Assembly: GCA_947259915.1 (NCBI GenBank)
Contig: CAMYOC010000016.1
Location: forward strand, 1-43,117
Length of the DNA stretch: 43,117 bases
Source: an uncultured Gammaproteobacteria bacterium
GTDB taxonomy: Bacteria > Pseudomonadota > Gammaproteobacteria > Steroidobacterales > XN24
Direction: 5' to 3'
In this document: positions 1-8,259 of the stretch, in pieces
Layout: every line of letters starts with the position of its first letter
Position numbering within the stretch: the stretch's first letter is position 1
Notes under the pieces: model-generated
Seen by the model: only the letters and a program-made list of their open reading frames with translations
Told to the model about the DNA's origin: nothing
The model's database searches: none
Program-made: the position numbers and the translations under genes

Positions 1-370
<370 letters not shown>

Positions 371-496
371 TATAACACCCAAGCAGTCTTTAGAGACTGA
401 GGTGTTGGTCGAATGAACGCGACAGTACACCAAATTGCAGTTTTCCAAATTCGCAGCATTCCGTCTGATTAACGGAGTGCAACATGCGAGCCAGTT

Positions 497-616
497 TGCC
501 TGGCGGCAATAGCGAGCGGGAACCACCCGATCCCATTCCGAACTCGGAAGTGAAACTGCTCAGCGCCGATGGTAGTGTGGGGTTTCCCCATGTGAGAGTA
601 GGTCACTGCCAGGCAT
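497..616 (+). rRNA. rrf: 5S ribosomal RNA
   Basis: A 120-nt 5S rRNA runs from TGCCTGGCGGC to the complementary 3' strand ACTGCCAGGCAT, so the terminal helix closes. The conserved core CCGAACTCGGAAGTGAAAC and the loop-E/helix-IV region with GCGCCGATGGTAGTGTGGGG are intact. It is the last gene of the rrn operon and is followed at once by a strong terminator. Confidence 0.97.
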
Positions 617-673
617 CTAATCAAAAGCCCTCGCCGGTTTCGGCGGGGGCTTTTTTATTGGGCGTTCACATGG
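601..673 (+). repeat. 5S-tail plus terminator repeat, copy 1 (native)
   Basis: This is the last 16 nt of the 5S gene, its terminator and 17 nt beyond. It recurs almost exactly at 803-876 (one extra T in the hairpin loop) and in decayed form at 4870-4938. It is the parental copy because it contains the true end of the 5S gene. Confidence 0.9.
623..656 (+). terminator. rrn operon rho-independent terminator (copy 1)
   Basis: A GC-rich hairpin (AAAAGCCCTCGCCG, loop GTTT, CGGCGGGGGC) is followed by TTTTTT just after the 5S gene. It is the expected intrinsic terminator of the rRNA operon. Confidence 0.95.
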
Positions 674-675
674 GG

Positions 676-704
676 AAACCCCACGCATTGTCTATGTGGG
701 GTTT
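676..704 (+). terminator. second hairpin after the rrn terminator
   Basis: AAACCCCAC and GTGGGGTTT form a perfect 9-bp stem across an 11-nt loop and run into TTTTGGG. The left arm is the exact reverse complement of part of the 5S gene (GTGGGGTTTCCCCATG at about 577-592), so it may be an inverted 5S fragment. It could act as a backup terminator, but the T tract is weak. Confidence 0.45.
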
Positions 705-802
705 TGGGTGGCGTTGCGGGCCTGGCCCGCGCTCGAGGCCGCCCGCTTCGCGATTGCGTCGCTGGGCGACTCTTACTGGCGTGTTTCGACACACGCAAGT
801 CG

Positions 803-876
803 GGTCACTGCCAGGCATCTAATCAAAAGCCCTCGCCGGTTTTCGGCGGGGGCTTTTTTATTGGGCGTTCACATGG
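803..876 (+). repeat. 5S-tail plus terminator repeat, copy 2
   Basis: This is a 74-nt near-exact copy of 601-673, from GGTCACTGCCAGGCATCTAA to GGGCGTTCACATGG. There is no 5S body upstream of it, so it is a duplicated end of the operon and not a second 5S gene. The preceding AAGTCG is shared with the decayed copy 3, not with copy 1. Confidence 0.9.
825..859 (+). terminator. duplicated rho-independent terminator (copy 2)
   Basis: Same hairpin as the rrn terminator (GCCCTCGCCG / CGGCGGGGGC) with loop GTTTT and a TTTTTT tail. It is intact and presumably functional, giving tandem termination between the rrn operon and the protein gene that follows. Confidence 0.85.
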
Positions 877-995
877 CGAGCGCCCTTGACCGTGCGTCTC
901 CCGGCAGGCCCAGGCGCTAGTGGCATGGCTAATCTGCTCGCCGACAATCCGATCCGGTTAGACTAGGTCCGCGCACCATGGCACACGAGGTTAGG

Positions 996-2651
996 ATGAA
1001 CGGCAGCGTCATCGAAGAGCTCAAGACGCGAAAGGTGTTTCGCGCTGCAGCGGCGTACCTGTTGGTCGCCTGGCTGTTGTTGCAGGTAGCCGACGTGGTC
1101 GTCCCGGCGTTGCGCCTGCCCGACTGGACTCTGACCCTGATCCTGGTCCTGATCGCGCTCGGTTTCCCCCTGGCTGTCGTCCTGGCGTGGATTTACGATC
1201 TGACGCCCCACGGCATCCGTCGGCAATCATCAGTTGCTCCGACCGAGGAGGATGGCACGTCATCCAGACGGAGACTTGATCGAGGTCTGCTGGTCCTGAT
1301 CGGGATCGCGGTGGCGGTCTTGGTGGTGGACCGATTTCTGCTGCAGGATGTGCCGACAGATTCCAAATCCGAATCGGTGGGCGGCTCCGGGATCGTCGAG
1401 CAAGAGGCGGCTGCGGCGCCGGACGCTTCGCTTCTGCCGGCGAGGACCCGAAAGCCGCTCGAGATCGAGCAGAACTCCATCGCAGTCATGCCGTTTCAGA
1501 ATCTCAGCGGCGACCCGGAGCAGGAATTCTTCAGCGACGGAATGACCCATGACCTGATCACTGACCTGTCCAGGATCTCGGGCCTGTTAGTCGTTGCTTC
1601 CAGTTCCGTGTTCACCTACAAGGACCGGGTGCCGAGGCCGCAGCAGGTGGCTGCGGAACTGGGGGTGAGGTTCATTCTCGAAGGAAGCGTCAGGCGAGCA
1701 GGTCAGGACATCAGGATCAACGCTCAACTCGTGGATACGAGCACCGGCCGGCAGCTGTGGGCCGAACGCTATGACGGCACCATGACCGATGTCTTCGCGC
1801 TGCAGGATGAGGTGGCGCGCCAGATTATTGGCTCGCTGGCGCCACAGCTGACCCGGACGGAGGTGGACGAGCTCAAACCGTTGATCGAAACGACCCCCGA
1901 TGCGTACGACCTGCTTCTGCAAGGACTGGCCCACCTCCGTCGATGGACACCCGAGGATGTCCTGCTCGCCCGGGGCTTCTTCCTGCGTACGTTGGAACTC
2001 GATCCCGGCTACGCGCGGGCGTATGCCAACGTCGCGCTGACCTATTCGGTTGCCATTGAATACGGCTGGAGCGCTGCGCTGGAGGAGGACGCCGCCAATG
2101 CGCGGAGGTACGCAACAAAGGCCCTGGAGCTCGATCCCAATCAGAGCATGGTCTTCGGATCCCTCGCAATGATTTATATGAATCTCGGCGATCTGGACAA
2201 TGCGCTCGCGTCGGTGGATCGTGCGCTGGAGATCGATCCGAACTATGCGGACGGTTATACCGTCGGCGCTCATATCAATACGTATGCCGGTAACTTCGAA
2301 GAGGCCGCGGAGATGATCAACACGGCCACCCGCCTGAATCCCCGTTACTCGTTCAACGAAATCCAGGTCATGGGCAACATGGACTATCTGCAGGGGCGAT
2401 ACGAGCAAGCCGCCGCTCATTACGAAGAAGTGCTTATGCGCAATCCATCGATGTCGATGGGCCGCAAGTGGCTCGCGGCCACTTATGCTCAGCTGGGTCG
2501 GGAGGCTGACGCCAAGTGGGAGGTCGAGGAGACACTTATGATCATGCCGGATTTCAGCCTTGCAAGGGAGGCGGAGACCATTCCGATCCGCAGGCCCGAG
2601 GATCTTCAGAATTATATTGGCGGACTCCGACAGGCGGGCTTTCCCGAGTAG
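996..2651 (+). CDS. TolB/FlgO-like domain and TPR inner-membrane protein
   Basis: A 551-residue membrane protein. Two hydrophobic helices lie at about residues 13-38 and 44-66, a third at about 97-118. Next comes a TolB/FlgO-type domain (about 158-290; motif AVMPFQNLSGDP, FFSDGM, LEGSVRR) and TPR repeats (about 320-530) with typical ALELDP and ALEIDPNYADGY units. This layout belongs to the family whose longer members carry an N-terminal cyclase or CadC-like DNA-binding domain; here that domain is absent. I chose the ATG at 996 because ACGAGG sits 5 nt upstream; an in-frame ATG at 978 has no ribosome site. A paralogue with a DNA-binding domain lies at 36694-39210. Role unknown; probably a sensory or scaffolding protein with TolB and TPR parts in the periplasm. 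Confidence 0.9.
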   Translation: MNGSVIEELKTRKVFRAAAAYLLVAWLLLQVADVVVPALRLPDWTLTLILVLIALGFPLAVVLAWIYDLTPHGIRRQSSVAPTEEDGTSSRRRLDRGLLVLIGIAVAVLVVDRFLLQDVPTDSKSESVGGSGIVEQEAAAAPDASLLPARTRKPLEIEQNSIAVMPFQNLSGDPEQEFFSDGMTHDLITDLSRISGLLVVASSSVFTYKDRVPRPQQVAAELGVRFILEGSVRRAGQDIRINAQLVDTSTGRQLWAERYDGTMTDVFALQDEVARQIIGSLAPQLTRTEVDELKPLIETTPDAYDLLLQGLAHLRRWTPEDVLLARGFFLRTLELDPGYARAYANVALTYSVAIEYGWSAALEEDAANARRYATKALELDPNQSMVFGSLAMIYMNLGDLDNALASVDRALEIDPNYADGYTVGAHINTYAGNFEEAAEMINTATRLNPRYSFNEIQVMGNMDYLQGRYEQAAAHYEEVLMRNPSMSMGRKWLAATYAQLGREADAKWEVEETLMIMPDFSLAREAETIPIRRPEDLQNYIGGLRQAGFPE

Positions 2652-3278
2652 TCGTCAGTGAGGCGTAAGCTTCCCCTGATCTGACACATTCCGGAATTGT
2701 AGTTTTCTGGCAGGATATGACTGCGAGGAGACGACGATGAAACGAAGCCGATTCAGACGCGTGAATGGTGCCGGCGTTCGTTTTCTTCGGTTATCCGGCG
2801 GGGCCTTTTTCTTTGGCATTCGATGCTCGTTCCAGTGCTGACCCGGCTTTCTCGATTCTCTAACCTGATATCTTCGCTGTCTGCCTCATGCTTTTGACGC
2901 AGGCTCCAAAGAGCTGGCCGGGGCGGGCCACGCCACCGGTAAGGAATGGCGCCGCGCCCGCGCTGTCGGGCTATCTACGTCGTCCGGCCAGATTGTGACG
3001 TCGCAAGGACGCGAATCATGGCCCACTCGTCGCCAGCGGCGCCACCCGGCAGATCGTGCGGTGGCTGAGTACGCCTAAGCTTTAAGGAAGACGTGCAATT
3101 ATCAGTTGGCAAACGCGGGTGAGTATCCTGGCCCGCCTGACAACAGTATGGAGAGCCACGGCAGCGGCTCTGGCGGGACCGGGCGCCGGTCATAACAAGA
3201 TAAATTGTGCGTCGGAGACGTTGCGACTGCTGGTCTCGACCAACAATTTATAAAGTTACAACCGGCACCATCTTCTAG
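2652..3278. other. 627-bp intergenic region, no convincing gene
   Basis: No long reading frame with gene-like codon use is visible on either strand. A 34-codon frame at 2737-2841 (+) has a good GAGGAG upstream, but its product is basic and of low complexity, so I do not call it. It includes a GC-rich stretch with CCGGCGGGGCCTTTTTC that vaguely resembles the rrn terminator. The first copy of a 29-bp direct repeat lies at its right end. Confidence 0.5.
3241..3269 (+). repeat. 29-bp direct repeat flanking the channel gene, copy A
   Basis: Matches 26 of 29 positions with 4836-4864; core TATAAAGTTA followed by ACCGGCACC. The two copies bracket the minus-strand channel gene 3279-4457. Confidence 0.75.
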
Positions 3279-4457
3279 CTACTGCCCGTTGATCTTTCTT
3301 GCCCAGTTGTCCGCTACCGTCTTGGCTGCATCCCGGCCTCCCAGGCCGAAGGCAAGAGCCGTTGCCACCGCCACGCTGCCAAGGGTCAGTCCGAAGGCCA
3401 TGGTAACGATGTTGTCGGCCAGGCCCATGGCCCTGAGACCCATGGCCAGCACCAGACCGAGGATAGCGATCCGGGCAATGTTGGCCATGCCGGTGCTGCC
3501 GTGGCCGGACAGCTTGTTGTAGGCCAGCGTGCCGAGGGAATTGCCGATGATGAGAACCAAGCCACCTATGAGCAGGCCACCACCAAATGCCAGCACTCTG
3601 GCAAACACCTCGGAGATCACGTCGATCTGGAGAATATTCACTGCCGCGGTTGCAGCCGCCACCATCGAAAAGAACATAATGGCACCGCCGACCAGCCGCA
3701 TGGGCGTAAAGGATTCGGTGAACAGTCCCTGGATTCCCAGCTTGGCCGGCAGCGCATTGATGTTCATCCCTTCGAGGATTCCCGTCAGAATGAAGATCAC
3801 GAATTTGGCGGCGAAAAACGCCACCAGAAGCACAATGGCCGCGCCGATGATATTGGGGACCGCAGCCATGAGCTTCTGGATCATGGCGGAGGCCGGGTCC
3901 GAGATGGCCGGGATATTCAGAACGCCCATTGCGGAAACAATGATCGGCAACAGGATTATGGCGAAAATGAACGCGCTGCCGAACCCGGAAATACGAATGT
4001 CTCTGTTCCCGGTGCGTTCTGCAAGCTGTTCGTCCACCTTGCCGAGCGCCACGCCCGCAAGTTGAGAGACGACTTTGGCGATGACCCAGCCGGCATAACC
4101 GATCACTCCGGCACCAATGATATTGGGCACTACCGAGGTGAACTTGTTCGCCATTGCTTTCAGTGGGTCAAGAACATTTGTTAGGCCGAAATGTTCGAGG
4201 ACCGCCATCAGCACGAAGATGGTCAACACGGCCTTTATCAATGATGCGATCGGTGAGGCCAGGTCCGTAACTGTGCCGTCAGGATCTGTGCGGTGCAGTG
4301 CCGGGACCTTCGCCAGGAGTTTCTTGCCGATGCCGACGAGAAATTTGACGACGATAAGACCGATGATGAGGATCGCGAGGCCCACCAACGCATTTCCCAG
4401 TGCGCTGGAACCCGCAGGACCGAGGAATCCGGTCAGCTTGCCAATTATGTCGTTCAT
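3279..4457 (-). CDS. Mechanosensitive-channel-like protein with conserved TM-helix repeats
   Basis: A 392-residue, very hydrophobic integral inner-membrane protein. It contains repeated segments built around VVPNIIGA(G/A)VI (about residues 110-130 and 195-215) and a C-terminal glycine/alanine-rich helix ending in ALAFGLGGRDAAKTVADNW. These are marks of the family with tandem 'conserved TM helix' domains (PF05552) annotated as MscS-related or CmpX-like channels. It lacks the beta domain of true MscS. The start ATG is preceded by AGGGGG about 8 nt upstream. It stands alone, opposite to its neighbours, and is bracketed by a 29-bp direct repeat. Expected role: pressure- or stress-related membrane channel; the substrate is not known. 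Confidence 0.85.
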   Translation of the reverse strand: MNDIIGKLTGFLGPAGSSALGNALVGLAILIIGLIVVKFLVGIGKKLLAKVPALHRTDPDGTVTDLASPIASLIKAVLTIFVLMAVLEHFGLTNVLDPLKAMANKFTSVVPNIIGAGVIGYAGWVIAKVVSQLAGVALGKVDEQLAERTGNRDIRISGFGSAFIFAIILLPIIVSAMGVLNIPAISDPASAMIQKLMAAVPNIIGAAIVLLVAFFAAKFVIFILTGILEGMNINALPAKLGIQGLFTESFTPMRLVGGAIMFFSMVAAATAAVNILQIDVISEVFARVLAFGGGLLIGGLVLIIGNSLGTLAYNKLSGHGSTGMANIARIAILGLVLAMGLRAMGLADNIVTMAFGLTLGSVAVATALAFGLGGRDAAKTVADNWARKINGQ

Positions 4458-4660
4458 GTTGAGCCCCCTGGAGTCTCTAGGTGTACTAGCTGACGTTGAA
4501 GTGTAGCTCCGTCGACAGGCTACATAAGCTCGGGGATTGTTAAGTTTTGTGTCCGATTTCCGAATCGGGGCCGGCGATCGGATCCCTATCGCGCGGTCGG
4601 TTTCCGGCGATGATTGTCACAGTGCCACCGCGGTGCGAAAAGTCACGATAATGCCCCGCC

Positions 4661-4798
4661 ATGTCTGGATCGGCGCCGGGTGATGACAACACCGGCCCGC
4701 CGACCAGCGCGGCCGGGTTTTCGCTGCACGCCGGTATCGTCGCCTGTTTGAAGCAGATTCGAGACACGTTCGACAACCTGTTCGGGACCATGTTATGA
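4661..4798 (+). CDS. possible 45-residue small protein
   Basis: This short frame starts ATGTCTGGATCG and ends with a helical, amphipathic tail (HAGIVACLKQIRDTFDNLF). No clear ribosome site is visible, and an antisense frame overlaps it. The C-terminal half looks more protein-like than the surrounding frames. It may be a small gene or the remnant of one; no function is proposed. Confidence 0.2.
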   Translation: MSGSAPGDDNTGPPTSAAGFSLHAGIVACLKQIRDTFDNLFGTML

Positions 4799-4835
4799 CT
4801 TATTCGGCCGTAGGGCTCACCGTCGGAAGCGACTT

Positions 4836-4864
4836 CAACAAGTTATAAAGTTATCACCGGCACC
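4836..4864 (+). repeat. 29-bp direct repeat flanking the channel gene, copy B
   Basis: CAACAAGTTATAAAGTTATC followed by ACCGGCACC, 26/29 identical to 3241-3269. It lies 5 bp before the decayed 5S-tail repeat. Confidence 0.75.
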
Positions 4865-4869
4865 TGATG

Positions 4870-4938
4870 CAAAGTCGGGTCACTGCCAGGCATCTCATCA
4901 AAAGCCGCCACCGGTTTTGGCGGGGGTGCTCTCTTTGG
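4870..4938 (+). repeat. 5S-tail plus terminator repeat, copy 3 (decayed)
   Basis: AGTCGGGTCACTGCCAGGCATCT matches copy 2 (including the AAGTCG lead-in), followed by TCAAAAGCC and a degenerate hairpin (GCCGCCACCGG / GGCGGGGG) with an interrupted T tract. It lies about 4 kb from the rrn operon with no rRNA around it, so it is a transposed or duplicated scar. Confidence 0.85.
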
Positions 4939-5582
4939 AAATTCGGTGTTCGTGACTTGGCCCTGAACTTGGCGGGCAGGTCATCGGGCTTCTCGACCGC
5001 TGGGTCGTAATCGCAGCCTTGGGGTCGAGCCAGGATGAATTGGTGTACCGAATCAGCCGGAGAGGCCGCGCGCGGCGAGCAGAGCCGCGCTGATGAGTAG
5101 AACCACGCCGAGCGGCCTGGCGATACGTCGGCCAAGAAATCATCGGAGATCATTAACTTCAGGCAGGCATCGCTCGTCAGCAGTTCCAGTTCCGCTCCGA
5201 CGCTTTTCGCCTCCACTTCTTCGAGTCCATCGGAGGTGAGATAGACTTGTTCGCGGTCGCGAGCGATTGCGTCGGATGTGGGTTGCATGCGGTCACCGCG
5301 TCAATTAGCCATTGAATCTATCCTTCTCCGCATGGCTCAAACCGGACCGTGATTATGTTCGCATATTGCGGATGGACGCTCGCAGACGACGGCCGGGCCG
5401 AGTGACGCGTTGCCGCTGACAGCTGGACACATACCTTTTCTGTATTTGCCTATTCACTGCGAGAAAGCTGGTGATTACCGTTACCCTCCGCGGATAGCAT
5501 TATGTTAAATGGATCGCAAGACCCCGGAAACGTGAACTGGATCACGTCGCCGGTGGTACACCCACATCCATAGTCATATTCC

Positions 5583-5674
5583 GATTCAGAAAACGGCAAA
5601 ACCATCGAAAGGTGGCGACGCAAAGTCTCCGGTCTAAAGGGCGAAAGCCTCACGATAGCGGGACCGCCGGAATC
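5583..5674 (+). promoter_or_regulatory. Cyclic-di-GMP-I (GEMM-I) riboswitch 1
   Basis: The aptamer core is canonical: GGCAAAACC, a P2 stem capped by a GAAA tetraloop (CCATCGAAAGGTGG), GACGCAAAGTCTCCGGTCTAA, then TAGCGGGACCGCCGG. The P1 helix closes by GATTC (5583-5587) with GAATC (5670-5674). GACGCAAAG and the AGCGGG segment match the well-known Vibrio Vc2 aptamer closely. It lies about 70 nt upstream of the first gene of the TPR/ExbBD locus and should make the expression of that locus depend on c-di-GMP. Confidence 0.93.
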
Positions 5675-5685
5675 AGGCCCTGATT
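5671..5685 (+). promoter_or_regulatory. anti-P1 hairpin, probable expression platform of riboswitch 1
   Basis: AATCAG-GCC-CTGATT is a perfect inverted repeat whose left arm is the 3' strand of the riboswitch P1 helix. P1 and this hairpin cannot form together, so it is a plausible switch element. There is no T tract, which argues against a simple intrinsic terminator. Direction (on or off) is not decidable from sequence. Confidence 0.5.
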
Positions 5686-5745
5686 ATGTGGGCTACCCAT
5701 GATTCTTGTGACGCGATCGCGCTCGAGATGGCAAATGGGGTAGCC

Positions 5746-6333
5746 ATGATTTCACATAATGCGATCCGTGTTCCTGGACCGGAACGCCGCAGAGCGAGGA
5801 TTCGACGACCTGCCATATTGGCGGTGGTCATCTGTTTGTGTGTTGGCTTCTCCGCACGTCCCGGTGCGGCCCAGGAGATCTCCAAGGCGCAGATGAAAGG
5901 CCTGGACGAGCAAGTCCAGGAGATAAAGTCGGATGTCCTGAGCATTGCCACAGAGCTGAACACTCTGGAGGAACGGCTGCTGTTCCCGTCGAACACCCAG
6001 GTGGCCGTGTTCATATCTGTTGCGGAAGGCGAGGAATTCCGACTCGACGCCGTGCAAATCAAGATCGACGGTGCGCCAGTCGCGCATCACATCTACAGTT
6101 TCAAAGAACTGGAAGCGCTGCAACAGGGTGGGGTACAGCGCGTCTATAGCGGCAACATCCGCACCGGTGAGCATGAGCTCGATGTATCCATGTATGGAAA
6201 GCTCGCCAGCGGCAAGGATGTCAGCGAGACCGCCAGCTTCAGGTTCACCAAAAACATCGAACCGAAACTGGTCGGCGTCACCTTGGCCCACCCGAATTCC
6301 AGCAGCGCCGGCATACAGCTCGGAGAGTGGTGA
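5746..6333 (+). CDS. periplasmic coiled-coil protein, first gene of the c-di-GMP-controlled motor locus
   Basis: A 195-residue protein with a signal peptide (arginine-rich start, then AILAVVICLCVGFSA, cut near GAAQE). A short coiled coil follows (about 48-75: KAQMKGLDEQVQEI...ELNTLEERL), then a beta-rich domain with FPSNTQVAVFISV and GEHELDVSMYGK, reminiscent of small carbohydrate- or peptidoglycan-associated domains. ATG 5746 is preferred because GGGGTA lies just upstream and the signal peptide then begins sensibly; in-frame starts at 5686 and 5728 exist. The next gene starts 3 nt after its stop. Proteins of this type are found beside TPR and ExbBD genes; the exact role is unknown. Confidence 0.8.
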   Translation: MISHNAIRVPGPERRRARIRRPAILAVVICLCVGFSARPGAAQEISKAQMKGLDEQVQEIKSDVLSIATELNTLEERLLFPSNTQVAVFISVAEGEEFRLDAVQIKIDGAPVAHHIYSFKELEALQQGGVQRVYSGNIRTGEHELDVSMYGKLASGKDVSETASFRFTKNIEPKLVGVTLAHPNSSSAGIQLGEW

Positions 6334-6336
6334 GCC

Positions 6337-8259
6337 ATGCCCGGTGCAGCGACCGTGCGTACGCGACTTGGCGTGATTGCCCTGCTGGTGGCAGGCAATG
6401 TCCTCGGCGCTGAGCTGACGGATCCCTACTTCGGGGAGGCCGTCTACTATGCTCAACAGGGTTATTACTTCGAGGCCCTGGAGCGTCTCGATGTCGAACT
6501 TGCTCAGCACCGTGGCCTCGACGAACCGGAGCGCGACGCGCTCTACAGTCATATAGGGCAGGCGCAATTCTCTGTCGGCGACTTTGAGCTTCGTTATCGC
6601 ATGCACCACCGTGCCGGGCGTGCCATACGGGCCGTGCTCGAAGGCGACGTCGATGAGGAAGTACGGAACGACGCTGCTTTCCGTCTTGCCCGCATCCACT
6701 TTCAGAAAGATCAGCCCGAAGACGCTCTGCACGCGCTGAACCGAATCAATGGTCGCGTCCCCGAGAACATCAGCGACGATGTCGAATTCCTTCGCGCCAA
6801 TGTCTACATGTCGCTTGGCCGACCGTCGGACGCGGTCGATGTGCTCCAACGGCTGCAAGGCTCGAAGAGTTTGCAGGGCTTCTCCGAATACAACCTCGGG
6901 ATCGCGCTTCTGCAGGACGGTCGACAACGTGAAGCGCTGGAGCAGTTGGACAGGGCGGGACAGGTAAAGGCCGAGGACCAGGGCACATTGGCGATCAGGG
7001 ACAAAGCGAATTTGATGCTTGGCGCGCTGTTGTTCGAAACCGCCGACTTCTCAGACTCGCAGCGTTCACTCGACCGGGTACGGCTGGAGGGGCCGTTCTC
7101 GAACAAAGCGCTGCTCCGCGCCGGATGGGCCGACGTTTCCGCGGAGAACTACCAGAGGGCGATCGTTCCCTGGACCATCCTGGTGGAGCGGGAAGCGACC
7201 GATATCGCCGTCCAGGAAGCCATGCTTGCCCTTCCATACGCGTACAGCAAGCTGAACATATACGGCCGCGCAGCTCTGCTGTATGGCCAGGCCGTGGAGG
7301 CATTCTCCGAAGAACTGGACAAGGTGGACGCCTCGATCAGCAGCATCAGGGAAGGCAGGTTCCTGGAAGCCTTGGTGCGCGAGGAGATCCGGCAGGACAA
7401 GGACTGGGTCATCCGCCTGCGCAGTCTCCCGCAAACACCAGAAACCTATTATCTGATGGCCCTGATGGCATCCCACGACTTCCAGACGGCACTACAGAAT
7501 TATCTCGACCTGGAGGATCTGCGGAAGAAGCTGGTGTCGTGGCAGAGCGGCTTCGACGCCTTCGAGGACCTTATCCGTCTGCGGCGCCAATACTACGAAC
7601 CGTTGTTGCCCGAGATCGACAGCCACTTCAGAAGGCTCGACGCGCAGATGCGCCTGCGGCTCGAGCAACGTCAGAATCTGGAGAAGCGCCTCCAGGGAAT
7701 GCTCACGGCGCCGAGGCCGGATTTCCTGGCGACCGCCGATGAACGGATTCTCGGCACGCGCATCGAGGGTCTCGAAGCGCGGCTGCAAGCGAGTGGCCAG
7801 GCGATGGACACCGGAGTTCAGCTGCGTCTTGCGAGACTGCGAGGCGTACTGGTCTGGAATCTGGAAACGGACTACCACGCCCGTCTGACCGAGACGTTCA
7901 AACATCTCGGTGAGCTGAATGTAGTCGTCGACATCTTGCAGACTCAGTACGACGCTTTCGTCAGGTCGAGACAGGCGGCGATGCACAGCTACGTGGGTTA
8001 TGAGATCCCTATCCAGCGGCTGCGGGCGCGTGTGACAGAGGGGCTGGAACGTCTGAATCTGCTGATGGCCAGCCAGGGCCACATGCTGGAGACCGTGGCG
8101 ATAAACGAACTGAAATCGCGTCAGCAGCAGCTGGAGACATATCAGAATGAGGCGCGCTACGCATTTGCAGACAGCTACGATCGAGCGTCCAAAGCACAGG
8201 CGCAGGCCAAGCCAGAGGTACAGGCCGGCGACGGAGCTGCTGGCGAGGAGCAGGGATAG
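6337..8259 (+). CDS. large exported TPR protein
   Basis: A 640-residue protein with a signal peptide (GVIALLVAGNVLGAE) and many TPR/Sel1-like helical hairpins in the first two thirds (for example YYAQQGYYFEALERLDVEL, NLGIALLQDGRQREALEQL, KALLRAGWADVSAENYQRA). A long alpha-helical, coiled-coil C-terminal third follows (about 430-620), with a charged Ala/Glu/Gln-rich tail. Its stop codon directly abuts the start of the next gene, so the two are translationally coupled. It is probably a periplasmic scaffold for the ExbBD-type motor encoded downstream, comparable in logic to TPR partners of Tol-Pal and Myxococcus Glt systems. Confidence 0.88.
   Translation: MPGAATVRTRLGVIALLVAGNVLGAELTDPYFGEAVYYAQQGYYFEALERLDVELAQHRGLDEPERDALYSHIGQAQFSVGDFELRYRMHHRAGRAIRAVLEGDVDEEVRNDAAFRLARIHFQKDQPEDALHALNRINGRVPENISDDVEFLRANVYMSLGRPSDAVDVLQRLQGSKSLQGFSEYNLGIALLQDGRQREALEQLDRAGQVKAEDQGTLAIRDKANLMLGALLFETADFSDSQRSLDRVRLEGPFSNKALLRAGWADVSAENYQRAIVPWTILVEREATDIAVQEAMLALPYAYSKLNIYGRAALLYGQAVEAFSEELDKVDASISSIREGRFLEALVREEIRQDKDWVIRLRSLPQTPETYYLMALMASHDFQTALQNYLDLEDLRKKLVSWQSGFDAFEDLIRLRRQYYEPLLPEIDSHFRRLDAQMRLRLEQRQNLEKRLQGMLTAPRPDFLATADERILGTRIEGLEARLQASGQAMDTGVQLRLARLRGVLVWNLETDYHARLTETFKHLGELNVVVDILQTQYDAFVRSRQAAMHSYVGYEIPIQRLRARVTEGLERLNLLMASQGHMLETVAINELKSRQQQLETYQNEARYAFADSYDRASKAQAQAKPEVQAGDGAAGEEQG

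Larger units (their letters stand above)
4458..5582. other. 1.1-kb intergenic region, possibly decayed
   Basis: No convincing gene. It holds the second 29-bp direct repeat (4836-4864) and a decayed 5S-tail/terminator repeat (4870-4938). A 144-codon minus frame (5288-4854) runs through that repeat, so at least its end is spurious. A different minus frame at about 5139-5056 encodes a hydrophobic helix (PLGVVLLISAALLAA) and then a stop, which would suit a frameshifted small membrane-protein remnant. The stretch 5300-5582 is the likely 5' leader and promoter region of the riboswitch-controlled operon; I could not fix -35/-10 boxes. Confidence 0.5.

Noticed and set aside
371..496. tRNA gene in the 23S-5S spacer
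   Set aside because: No cloverleaf or TTCGA arm found; only a processing-type stem.
2777..2830. Possible fourth copy of the rrn terminator repeat
   Set aside because: Only the CGGCGGGGCCTTTTTC part resembles it; the partner arm of the hairpin and the 5S tail are missing.
2737..2841. 34-codon plus-strand frame with GAGGAG upstream
   Set aside because: Product is short, basic and runs through a GC-rich, terminator-like stretch; no gene-like features beyond the ribosome site.
3501..4184. 227-codon plus-strand frame opposite the channel gene
   Set aside because: Antisense to a clear membrane protein; its His/Gln/Asp-rich composition is typical of a shadow frame.
4540..4791. 83-codon minus-strand frame
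   Set aside because: Low-quality codon use, no ribosome site and no recognisable domain; the opposite strand looks at least as good.
4854..5288. 144-codon minus-strand frame as an intact gene
   Set aside because: Its end translates the decayed 5S-tail repeat, so at least that part is accidental.
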